A DNA stretch of 64,000 nt from Streptomyces bacillaris (lineage in GTDB: Bacteria; Actinomycetota; Actinomycetes; Streptomycetales; Streptomycetaceae). The position numbers were made by a program, and so were the translations under genes. How positions within the stretch are numbered: position 1 is the stretch's first letter; each line of letters starts with the position of its first letter. Positions 57,561 through 64,000 of this stretch are shown here, piece by piece. The DNA lies in NCBI RefSeq assembly GCF_003268675.1, contig NZ_CP029378.1, positions 7,626,001 through 7,690,000 of the forward strand. The letters run 5' to 3'. Under the pieces are notes generated by a model. That model saw nothing but the letters and a program-made list of their open reading frames with translations. It was not told the origin of the DNA and made no database searches.

Positions 57561-58385
57561 ATGCCTGAACTGCCGAGTGTTCCCCTGCCCCCGCACTCCG
57601 TTCTCGACGCCTTCGGCCTGCGGGGCGTTCCCGAGCCGCTGACGGGTGGTCAGGGGCGCAGCGTGCGCGTCGGCGGGGCCGTCCTGAAGCCCGCGGAGGG
57701 GGTGGAGGGGGAGTCGGAGTGGGCCGCGTCCGTGCTGGAGCGGCTGCCCCGGGGTGCCGGGTTCCGGGTACCCCGGCCCCTGCGGTCGGCCGACGGCGAC
57801 GCCGTGGTCGACGGCTGGACCGCCGCCGAGTTCCTGGACGGCCGGACCGGCCCCCAGCGGCAGTGGTCGGGGGTCCTCGCGGCGGGCCGCGCTCTCCATG
57901 CCGCCCTGCGGGAGGAGCACCGCCCCGAATTCCTGGACCGCCGGACGCACCCCTGGGCGGTGGCCGACCGGGTCGCCTGGGGTGAGCGGGAGGCCGACGT
58001 CGTCGCGGAGCTGGCCGAGCCGTTCGCGCTGCTGCTCTCCCGGCGGCGGCCCGTGGAGGCGGTGGCGCAGCTCGTCCACGGCGATCTGGCCGGCAATGTG
58101 CTCTTCGCGCCCGGCCGGGACCCCGCCGTCATCGACTTCACCCCCTACTGGCGCCCGCCCCTCTACGCCGAGGCCGTGGTGATCGTGGACGGCCTGCTCT
58201 GGTACGACCTGCCGCCGGACCTCCTGGCCGTCGGTGCGGACGACCCCCGCTGGCGCCAGATGCTGATCCGGGCACTGATCTTCCGCCTCGTCGCGCTGAG
58301 CGGGCTCGCCGGACCGTCCTGGCGCGCCGGGGAGAAGGAGGCCACCCGCTTCCTGGCGGTGACGGAGGCCGTCGAGCGCGGCTGA
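57561..58385 (+). CDS. TIGR02569-like phosphotransferase
   Basis: 274 residues from ATG 57561. APH-like fold: GGQGRSVRVGGAVLKP with the ATP Lys, Brenner motif VHGDLAGNVLF and metal Asp in VIDFTPYWRPPLYAEAVVIVDGLLW. The short GxGxS N-lobe and the FTPYWRPP phrase match the actinobacterial TIGR02569 group of uncharacterised kinase-like proteins. The substrate is unknown. A 23-bp inverted repeat lies just upstream. Confidence 0.85.
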   Translation: MPELPSVPLPPHSVLDAFGLRGVPEPLTGGQGRSVRVGGAVLKPAEGVEGESEWAASVLERLPRGAGFRVPRPLRSADGDAVVDGWTAAEFLDGRTGPQRQWSGVLAAGRALHAALREEHRPEFLDRRTHPWAVADRVAWGEREADVVAELAEPFALLLSRRRPVEAVAQLVHGDLAGNVLFAPGRDPAVIDFTPYWRPPLYAEAVVIVDGLLWYDLPPDLLAVGADDPRWRQMLIRALIFRLVALSGLAGPSWRAGEKEATRFLAVTEAVERG

Positions 58386-58456
58386 TCCGGCCCGGGAAGT
58401 GCCGGCCGACCCGGCCCGGGAATGCCGACGGGGTGAGGTGCGTTGTCCCAGCAGAA

Positions 58457-58471
58457 TGAAAACGAATCCCA
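58457..58471. promoter_or_regulatory. Candidate Zur box upstream of rpmE2
   Basis: TGAAAACGAATCCCA keeps 11 of 15 positions of the Streptomyces Zur consensus as I recall it (7-1-7 repeat TGAAAATGATTTTCA); the left half is strong and the right half weak. It is 75 bases before the L31 start, and zinc control is expected for cysteine-free L31 copies. Confidence 0.5.
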
Positions 58472-58546
58472 TCTCCGTTACGGGGGTGGCGCCGGGCTCC
58501 CTCCGGGCCTCGGCCGCCCGCCCCGCGGCGAGGAAGGAACGCATCG

Positions 58547-58807
58547 ATGAAGCCCCGTATCCACCCCGTCTCCCGCCCCGTGGTCTTCCGTGACCGCGCC
58601 GCGGACGTCGCCTTCCTCACCCGCTCGACCGCCGACTCCGGTGAGCGCGTGACCTGGAAGGACGGCAACACCTACCCCGTCATCGACGTGGAGACCTCGT
58701 CGGCGAGCCACCCGTTCTACACCGGGAGCCGTCAGGTGCTCGACACGGCCGGCCGCGTGGAGCGGTTCCGCCGCCGTCACGGCACCGGCGATGCGCCGCG
58801 CGGCTGA
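58547..58807 (+). CDS. rpmE2: 50S ribosomal protein L31 type B (cysteine-free, zinc-independent)
   Basis: 86 residues with the L31 type B pattern (MKPRIHPVSRPVVFRDRAADVAFLTRST, DVETSSASHPFYTG, GRVERFRRRHG). It has no cysteines, so it does not bind zinc and replaces the zinc-binding L31 when zinc is scarce. AAGGAA precedes the ATG. Other zinc-free ribosomal paralogues or a CobW gene, often next to it, are absent. Confidence 0.96.
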   Translation: MKPRIHPVSRPVVFRDRAADVAFLTRSTADSGERVTWKDGNTYPVIDVETSSASHPFYTGSRQVLDTAGRVERFRRRHGTGDAPRG

Positions 58808-58918
58808 CCCGCCGCACCCTGAACCACCGGCGGAATCAGCATCAAGGGTTCCGTGCCATGAGTCACACGGGCGGGGGCCGGTTCCCGGGAACAGTCCAAG
58901 ATGGTTTATCGTTCATCT

Positions 58919-59080
58919 ATACGTGGGAGTGAGCGGGACGGCGCCCCCGGGCCTCACCGACAACCCCTGGGGAGAGCCGTAAGGCCGACACCCATCGGAG
59001 CCCTCCGCCGAGAGGCGACCGCCCGTCGCACCCACCCTCAAGCCGCCCCGGCTGGATTCCCCCGATCCGGCCGGGGCTTC
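58919..59080 (+). ncRNA. Candidate small structured RNA
   Basis: A short promoter-like stretch (TATACG at 58918; GGAAC-N17-CGTT at 58888-58913) is followed by sequence with clear stems: 58929-58933 with 58953-58957 around GC-rich sequence, and a GCC-GUAA-GGC tetraloop hairpin at 58976-58985. It then ends at a GCCCCGGC/GCCGGGGC hairpin followed by TTCCCC near 59045-59080, which lies inside the 3' end of the antisense DUF1275 gene. No riboswitch class is identified and no coding gene lies downstream on this strand. Confidence 0.35.
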
Positions 59081-59826
59081 CCCGTTTCCGGCCCCGCCCG
59101 CCACCCTCCGCGCCGCGCGCTTTCGAGGGCCAGCGCCCCGGCCACCAGAACCACCGCACCCAGCGCGGCCCCGGGACTCCACCACCGCTCCGTCACCGCC
59201 GCGAGCCCCGCCCCGGCCACCACCGCGCCCAGCCGGCCCAGCACCCACCCGTCGCCCGGCCCCAGCTCCCGCGCCGCCGCACGGCCGGCCAGGGAGGTGA
59301 GGGTCCCGGTGAAGTAGTTCGTCGGCGTCACCCGGGCGCGCCCCTGGATCCCCATCGCCAGCGAGACGAGCGCCAGCAGCCCGAGCCGGTCACCGTACGA
59401 GGGGACCAGGGCGAACCCCCAGAGCACGGCCGCCGCCCCGAGCAGGACGGCCTCGGCGAGCAGCACCACGGCCAGGGGGAGCCGGGCCATCAGCGCCCCG
59501 GACGCGGCCCCGCAGGCGTACGCCGTCAACGCCGTGACCACCCGCAACGCCACACCGTCCTCGCCCGCCCCGGCCGCCGAGGCCCCCAGCAGCACCAGAT
59601 TCCCGGTCATCACGCCCGCGAAGACCTGGCCCACACAGAGGAAGACGAACGCGTCCGCCGCGCCGGAAGCCGCGGAGAGGAGCAGCAGAACCCCCTCACC
59701 GCGCCGGGAGAGGCCGTCGGCCCGGGGCGCGGCGGAGGCGGGGGAGCCGGGTGAAGGGGACGCGGGCGGGGGAGGGGAGTGCACGCGAGCATTCTCGATA
59801 CGTACGGGCCCGGGGCCGCACTCCAC
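59038..59826 (-). CDS. DUF1275 (YoaK-like) integral membrane protein
   Basis: 262 residues with about six hydrophobic spans (LLLLSAASGAADAFVFLCVGQVFAGVMTGNLVLLGASAA ... ARVTPTNYFTGTLTSL ... LGAVVLVAGALAL). The GQVFAGVMTGNLVL and TNYFTGTLT phrases are DUF1275 marks. The GTG at 59826 has no ribosome site; the in-frame GTG at 59784, just after an AT-rich promoter-like patch, may be the true start. Transport or transporter-like role is presumed; the substrate is unknown. Confidence 0.88.
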   Translation of the reverse strand: MECGPGPVRIENARVHSPPPPASPSPGSPASAAPRADGLSRRGEGVLLLLSAASGAADAFVFLCVGQVFAGVMTGNLVLLGASAAGAGEDGVALRVVTALTAYACGAASGALMARLPLAVVLLAEAVLLGAAAVLWGFALVPSYGDRLGLLALVSLAMGIQGRARVTPTNYFTGTLTSLAGRAAARELGPGDGWVLGRLGAVVAGAGLAAVTERWWSPGAALGAVVLVAGALALESARRGGWRAGPETGKPRPDRGNPAGAA

Positions 59827-59910
59827 GACCGACGCGGCGCGCCGTGAATCCGTCCCCCGCCGCCCGTTCCGACGCCCCGCCCGATGCCGCCGCCACCCGG
59901 AACGCTCCGG

Positions 59911-60411
59911 TCACATCGTCTCGTCGAGGTCCTTCGCGTAGTGCTCGATCGCCGGACGGTACTGCTGGACATACGGGTCGTCGCTGGTCGACGCCACCAG
60001 CCGCAGCAGCAACCGCATCGCCTCGTGGTGCTCGCCCGTGTTGAACAGCGCCATCGCCAGGAACGTCCGGAGCGCCCCGTCGTCCGGGAACTCCTCGACG
60101 CCCCCGCGCAGCGTCTCCACGGCCTGCCCGTACCGCCCCAGCACCCGGTACGTACTGCCGAGGCCCAGCAGCGCTCCCCGCCGCTCCTCCGCACCGAGCC
60201 CCGTCCCCGCGAGGCTGCGTTCGTAGTACGCCACCGCCTCGGACTCCAGGCCCAGGACGTCATGGACCCACGCGGTGCGGTAGGCCACCTCCGCGTCGTC
60301 GGGGAACCGGGCCGTCAGGGCCAGCAGCTTCTCCCGCGCCTCCCCGGCCCGGCCCTCCTCGCGCAGCCGGTCGGTCTCGGCCAGCAGGTCCTTCTTCTCA
60401 CGTGCGCTCAT
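59911..60411 (-). CDS. Tetratricopeptide repeat protein
   Basis: 166 residues from ATG 60411, almost all TPR helices (TDRLREEGRAGEAREKLLALTARFPDDAEVAYRTAWVHDVLGLESEAVAYYERSL). The layout matches small TPR_5-type proteins. It has no signal peptide. A partner-binding scaffold is likely; the role is unknown. It is in the same orientation as the DUF1275 gene and about 85 bases upstream of it. Confidence 0.87.
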   Translation of the reverse strand: MSAREKKDLLAETDRLREEGRAGEAREKLLALTARFPDDAEVAYRTAWVHDVLGLESEAVAYYERSLAGTGLGAEERRGALLGLGSTYRVLGRYGQAVETLRGGVEEFPDDGALRTFLAMALFNTGEHHEAMRLLLRLVASTSDDPYVQQYRPAIEHYAKDLDETM

Positions 60412-60509
60412 ACGCCCATCGTCGCAGGCGCCACCGGACAGCCGGGCGATTTTCCGGGCCCGGGCGGCCGGCCGGGTGTCTTCGGCCCCGGTGGGGGCAC
60501 CAGTCCGCC

Positions 60510-61271
60510 ATGACTGCGGAGACGAACACTCCTGCGCGACAGGGGACATGGGCACGCGTACTACTGAGAATGACCGTCCTGACGGTGGTGCTGCTGGGGC
60601 TGGTGGCCTTCTCCGTCCTGCTGGCCAAGGTGACGCTCACCCCGTCACCTGCCTCCGAGGACATCGTCACCTCCAACCTGCAGCCGGGGCGGTCCCTGCG
60701 CCAGTACGCCGAGGACTACACCTTCCTCGCCGCCTGCAAGCAGGCGGGCGGAAACGTGCTGCTCGGCGTGCCCTTCGGGCTGCTGCTGCCGTTCCTCGTG
60801 CCGCGCCGTCTGCGGATGATCAGCATGACGCTGCTGACCGCCGCCCTGATGGTGCTCGTGGAGCTGATCCAGGGAGCCCTGGTCACCGGACGCGCCTTCG
60901 ACATCGACGACGTCATCCTCAACACGGCGGGCGCCCTGCTCGGCTACTTCCTGCTGGGCCGCCGGCTCAGCCACCGCTACCACGTGTACGCGCATCCCTC
61001 GCGGGCCGAGGCGCCGAAGCCCGTACCGGAGCCGAGGGCAGCGGAGCCGAAGACACCGGGGCCCAAGGAGAGGGACGCGAAGACGCCCGACTCCAAGACG
61101 CCGGAACCGAGGACAGCGAAGCCGAAGGCGGCCAAGGCGGCCTCCCGCACCGGGACCAGGACACCGGCGAAGTCCGGAACCGGTGCCAGGGGCGCGAGCG
61201 GCCGCCCGGCGGGGGACGCCACCCAGCCCGGGTCCGGCCGCGCCCTGCTGAACCGGATCCGCAGGCGCTGA
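60510..61271 (+). CDS. VanZ-family membrane protein with basic repetitive tail
   Basis: 253 residues. Membrane segments span LLRMTVLTVVLLGLVAFSVLLAKVTL, NVLLGVPFGLLLPFL, ISMTLLTAALMVLVELIQ and DVILNTAGALLGYFLLG. GNVLLGVPFG and the DIDDVILNTAGALLGY signature are VanZ-like. From about 165 the tail is a Lys/Pro-rich low-complexity stretch (EPKTPGPKERDAKTPDSKTPEPRTAKPKAAK). VanZ homologues give low-level teicoplanin tolerance in some bacteria, but most, including Streptomyces copies, are uncharacterised. ATG 60510 is preceded by a weak ribosome site. Confidence 0.88.
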   Translation: MTAETNTPARQGTWARVLLRMTVLTVVLLGLVAFSVLLAKVTLTPSPASEDIVTSNLQPGRSLRQYAEDYTFLAACKQAGGNVLLGVPFGLLLPFLVPRRLRMISMTLLTAALMVLVELIQGALVTGRAFDIDDVILNTAGALLGYFLLGRRLSHRYHVYAHPSRAEAPKPVPEPRAAEPKTPGPKERDAKTPDSKTPEPRTAKPKAAKAASRTGTRTPAKSGTGARGASGRPAGDATQPGSGRALLNRIRRR

Positions 61272-61395
61272 CCGCGTCGGCACCCGCTCCACCCGTTCGG
61301 GCCGCGGCCGTTTGCGGGCCGCGGCGCGCGGACGCAGCGTGGGGGCATGTCCTGCGCGCGGACGCCGTACGGACCCCCTGCCGAGGAGGAGCGAC

Positions 61396-62187
61396 ATGGC
61401 CGATGGCCGGTGGAGCCCGGGCCGCAAGGAGGCCGACGCCGACGAGTTCAGGCCCGTCCTCGACATCGTCGAGCCGGGCCACCAGCGCCGGCTGACGGTC
61501 TTCCTGCGACTGCTGCTGCTGATCCCTCATTTCATCGTGCTGTTCTTCCTGCACATCGCGGCCTTCTTCACCGTGATCGTGGGCTGGTTCGCCGCCCTGG
61601 TGCTGGGACGGCTGCCCGACCCCGTCTTCCGGTTCCTGGCCGGGTTCCTCGGCTACGACATGCGCGTGTCGGCGAGCCAGATGCTGCTGATCGACCGCTA
61701 TCCGCCCTTCGCGCTGACCCCGCCGCCGGACTACCCGGTCCAGATCGAGGTACAGCCCACGGCCCTCAACCGCCTCGCCGTGCTGTTCCGCATCTTCCTG
61801 ATGATCCCGGCGGCGATCGTGCAGAGCCTCGCGGTGTACGGGTGGTGGGCCCTGGCCTTCGTCTGGTGGGTGATCACGCTGGCCCTGGGCCGGATGCCGC
61901 GCCCCCTCTTCGAGGCGACGGCGGCCACCCTGCGCTACCGGATGCGGTTCTCCGCTTACACCATGATGCTCACCCCGGCCTACCCCAAGGGGCTCTTCGG
62001 GGACGACGACCTCGCCGTACCGCAGGGGCACCCCCGCTCCGCCACCCGGCCGCTGGTCATGAGCAGCGCCGGGAAGTGGCTCGTGGTGCTCTTCCTGGTG
62101 CTCGGCCTCCTGGGCAACATCACCACCTCGGTCACCACCACGACCTCGGACTCCGACGACACCACGCGGCTCTCCGGCACCCCCTGA
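61396..62187 (+). CDS. DUF4389 membrane protein
   Basis: 263 residues from ATG 61396 with GAGGAG 7 bases upstream. Two copies of a membrane-associated unit are visible, each with a RL-F/L-R-L-L-I-P helix: RRLTVFLRLLLLIPHFIVLFFLHIAAF and NRLAVLFRIFLMIPAAIVQSLAVYG, followed by WF/WW-rich segments. A final membrane span is near 225-250. Function unknown. Confidence 0.88.
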   Translation: MADGRWSPGRKEADADEFRPVLDIVEPGHQRRLTVFLRLLLLIPHFIVLFFLHIAAFFTVIVGWFAALVLGRLPDPVFRFLAGFLGYDMRVSASQMLLIDRYPPFALTPPPDYPVQIEVQPTALNRLAVLFRIFLMIPAAIVQSLAVYGWWALAFVWWVITLALGRMPRPLFEATAATLRYRMRFSAYTMMLTPAYPKGLFGDDDLAVPQGHPRSATRPLVMSSAGKWLVVLFLVLGLLGNITTSVTTTTSDSDDTTRLSGTP

Positions 62188-62271
62188 GACACCCCCCCGG
62201 CGTCTGCATCCGCATACCCGAACTGGCCGATATGGCGAGGTAGATGGGTTGAAATAGTGGGTGCGGGTCAC

Positions 62272-62985
62272 ATGCAGTCCATGACGTCCAGCGACGCACC
62301 CACGGATACCGCCGCGCAGAGCGGGAAGAAGCCCACGCGCCGTCCCTGGCGGGGCCTGCTGAAGGTCGTCGGCATCGGCGCGGCCGTCCTGGCCCTGCTG
62401 TTCGCCGGTGGTCGGCTCAGCCTGCTGCCCAGCCTGGACGGCCTCTTCGGGGAGCGGACCCACGACCGGTCCGGCCCCGCGGTCCTGAAGTCGATCCAGG
62501 ACATGAGCGCGTACGAGGCGGCCTCGGGCAACTTCCAGGTCGTCGTCGACCTGGAGAAGGACGCCAGGTTCCTGCCCGACGCCGTACGCGGCACCCGCAC
62601 CCTGTTCGTCGGCGCGGGCACGGTCGGCGCCTCCGTCGACCTGGGCAAGGTGACCGAGGACAGCGTGGTCATCGACGAGGACCGGACGACCGCCGAGATC
62701 CGGCTGCCGCACGCGGTGCTGGGCAAGCCGGCCCTGGACCCGGACCGCTCCTACGCCGTGTCGAAGCAGCGCGGACTCCTCGACCGGCTCGGTGACTTCT
62801 TCTCCGACAACCCGAGCAGCGAGCAGGCGGTCAACCAACTCGCCGTCCGGCACATCGGCGAGGCCGCGAAGGAGAGCGGACTGACCGCCCGCGCCGAGAA
62901 GAACACCGCGGAGATGCTGAAGGGGCTGCTCGGCTCCCTCGGCTTCGAACGCGTCACCGTCCGCTACGGCGACGACCAGGGCTGA
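62272..62985 (+). CDS. DUF4230 protein with one membrane anchor
   Basis: 237 residues from ATG 62272 (a GTG at 62257 and ATG 62281 are also in frame). A single N-terminal transmembrane span (LLKVVGIGAAVLALLFAGG) is followed by an exported domain with the DUF4230 core: LLPSLDGLFGERTHDRSGPAVLKSIQDMSAYEAASGNFQVVVDLEKDARFLPD ... TLFVGAGTVGASVDLGKV. It follows the DUF4389 gene after 84 bases and may be co-transcribed. Function unknown. Confidence 0.88.
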   Translation: MQSMTSSDAPTDTAAQSGKKPTRRPWRGLLKVVGIGAAVLALLFAGGRLSLLPSLDGLFGERTHDRSGPAVLKSIQDMSAYEAASGNFQVVVDLEKDARFLPDAVRGTRTLFVGAGTVGASVDLGKVTEDSVVIDEDRTTAEIRLPHAVLGKPALDPDRSYAVSKQRGLLDRLGDFFSDNPSSEQAVNQLAVRHIGEAAKESGLTARAEKNTAEMLKGLLGSLGFERVTVRYGDDQG

Positions 62986-63089
62986 TGGCGTCCCGGCGCC
63001 GGGCGCGGTGACCCTTCGTCGCGGCCCGCGCCCGGGTCCGTACCCCTTCCGCCGCCACTTGTACCCCTCGCCCCACCGCAACTGCTCCC

Positions 63090-63128
63090 TTGACGCGTAC
63101 GCGACGGAGAGTATGGTCTAGGCCAAGT
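63090..63128 (+). promoter_or_regulatory. Promoter with overlapping DasR-like (dre) site for the LPMO gene
   Basis: TTGACG (63090-63095), 16-bp spacer and TATGGT (63112-63117) form a vegetative promoter. TGGTCTAGGCCA (63114-63125) matches the core of the dre consensus ACTGGTCTAGACCAGT and covers the -10. DasR is the GlcNAc-responsive GntR repressor of chitin genes, so this fits repression lifted by chitin breakdown products. Confidence 0.8.
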
Positions 63129-63282
63129 GCAAGGCCTTTCCGGCACCGGTCATCCGGCCTGTCCGGCAAGGGACTTGCGGCCCTTCGCGCCTCGTAGGCC
63201 CCACACTCGCGAGGCCTCGCCGCCGAAGCCGGGTCCCCCACGGCCCGCCACCGCGCGGTGCGGTCTCAAGTGAAGGAGAAGC

Positions 63283-63798
63283 ATGCACACGAAGAGGAAG
63301 ACCGCACTCGCCGTCGGCGCCGTTCTCGCCCCGGTCCTCGCCCTGAGCCTCCCGGCGACCTCCGCCAACGCCCACGGCTACATCTCCAACCCGCCCAGCA
63401 GGCAGGCCCAGTGCGCCGCCGGCACGGTCAGCTGCGGCTCGATCAGCTACGAACCGCAGAGCGTCGAGGGTCCCAAGGGGCTCACCAGCTGCAGCGGCGG
63501 GAACAGCGGCTTCGCCGAACTGGACGACGACTCCAAGGGCTGGGCGGTCACCCCGGTGAACCGCTCGCAGCAGTTCGAGTGGCGGCTCACCGCCCGGCAC
63601 GCTACCAGCACCTGGCAGTACTTCGTCGGCGGCGAGAAGATCGCCGAGTTCGACGACGGCGGCGCGCAGCCCGGCGCGACCGTCACCCACCAGGTCGACT
63701 TCGGCGACAAGACCGGTCAGCAGAAGGTCCTGGCCGTCTGGAACATCGCCGACACCTCGAACGCCTTCTACGCCTGCATCGACGTCAACGTCGGCTAG
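63283..63798 (+). CDS. Secreted AA10 lytic polysaccharide monooxygenase (chitin-active type)
   Basis: 171 residues from ATG 63283 (AAGGAGAAG upstream). A Sec signal (residues 1-30, ending SANA) leaves His31 as the mature N-terminus (HGYISNPPSR). With His106 in ARHATSTW it forms the copper histidine brace of AA10 enzymes. Four Cys (44, 51, 70 and one near 163) can form two disulfides. Lacking extra binding modules, it resembles small Streptomyces chitin-oxidising LPMOs. It cuts crystalline chitin oxidatively outside the cell. A DasR-like site in the promoter supports the chitin role. Leader 63118-63282 is untranslated. Confidence 0.94.
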   Translation: MHTKRKTALAVGAVLAPVLALSLPATSANAHGYISNPPSRQAQCAAGTVSCGSISYEPQSVEGPKGLTSCSGGNSGFAELDDDSKGWAVTPVNRSQQFEWRLTARHATSTWQYFVGGEKIAEFDDGGAQPGATVTHQVDFGDKTGQQKVLAVWNIADTSNAFYACIDVNVG

Positions 63799-63819
63799 CC
63801 GCAGGCTCTGCCGTCCCCA

Positions 63820-63862
63820 TCGCGCCCCGGCCGGGCCCGTGCTCCACCCGGCCGGGGCGCGA
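63820..63862. terminator. 16-bp stem-loop after the LPMO gene
   Basis: Arms 63820-63835 and 63847-63862 pair perfectly with an 11-base loop, 21 bases past the stop. The last 138 bases of the window hold no gene and are probably the promoter of a gene beyond the edge. Confidence 0.88.
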
Positions 63863-64000
63863 CCGCGTCACGAGGCGGACCGTGGTGAGGGGCCGCGCGA
63901 CGTGGCCGGAAAACGGCATGGCGCGGAAGCTCCCGGTAGCAGAACGGTTACCCTTCGTCAGCTGTCTGATTGATCATCAGTGCTTCGAGGGGATTCCCGA

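Noticed and set aside
58919..58995. SAM-type riboswitch (a CCGACAACC stretch recalls CCGGCAACC)
   Set aside because: The other conserved SAM-I and SAM-IV elements are missing and no gene follows on that strand.
63965..63981. Third copy of the TCTGA-N7-TCAGA operator near the right edge
   Set aside because: It matches 9 of 10 arm bases (TCTGATTGATCATCAGT) but has different flanks, and the gene it would control is outside the window; too weak to claim.

Overview
The window is a high-GC actinobacterial chromosome segment, almost certainly Streptomyces. The support is strong G/C third positions, GTG/TTG starts with GGAGG-type ribosome sites, a geosmin synthase, an NsdA-like TPR regulator, a DasR-like operator and a leucine TTA codon of the bldA type. 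I saw no tRNA, rRNA, insertion sequence, CRISPR array or replication origin.

Region 1 (about 1-15.5 kb) is the right end of a polyketide cluster that continues off the left edge. Five + strand genes are translationally coupled or close: a protein C-terminus, a PKS [cMT-ACP-KS-(no AT)-ACP-TE], a PKS [KS(Ser)-AT-ACP-KS-dead AT-DH-ER remnant-KR-ACP], a KASIII-like enzyme, and a freestanding AT fused to an ACP. One intact cis-AT of methylmalonyl type, one AT-less module and one module with a wrecked AT sit beside a trans-acting AT of malonyl type. This looks like an assembly line part-way between cis-AT and trans-AT organisation. Three strong hairpins close the operon.

Region 2 (15.7-26.2 kb) holds a small AraC regulator with a VOC protein, a UvrA2/DrrC-type ABC protein (possible self-protection), a hypothetical gene, a Ser/Thr kinase with TPR repeats, a phytoene-dehydrogenase-like FAD enzyme and a Tat-exported serine hydrolase.

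Region 3 (26.4-46.4 kb) is a catabolic, CoA-ester region. It has a nitronate monooxygenase plus CoA ligase, a penicillin-acylase-type Ntn hydrolase, another CoA ligase, a polar amino acid ABC importer, phenylacetate-CoA ligase, a double alpha/beta-hydrolase, a frameshifted MBL hydrolase beside a TetR gene, and a divergent unit of CoA ligase versus enoyl-CoA hydratase, DUF35 protein and two thiolase-fold proteins. A near-identical palindrome (TCTGA-N7-TCAGA with matching flanks) precedes both the nitronate monooxygenase operon and the hydratase/ligase divergon, suggesting a shared regulator.

Region 4 (46.4-64 kb) is core and accessory chromosome: two uncharacterised conserved genes, geosmin synthase, a secreted transglycosylase, two phosphotransferases, an NsdA-like regulator, a PAS-PP2C phosphatase, the cysteine-free ribosomal protein L31, a possible small structured RNA, membrane proteins (DUF1275, VanZ, DUF4389, DUF4230) and a secreted AA10 LPMO with a DasR-like site over its promoter. 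All functional calls are read from sequence motifs only; no database search was possible.
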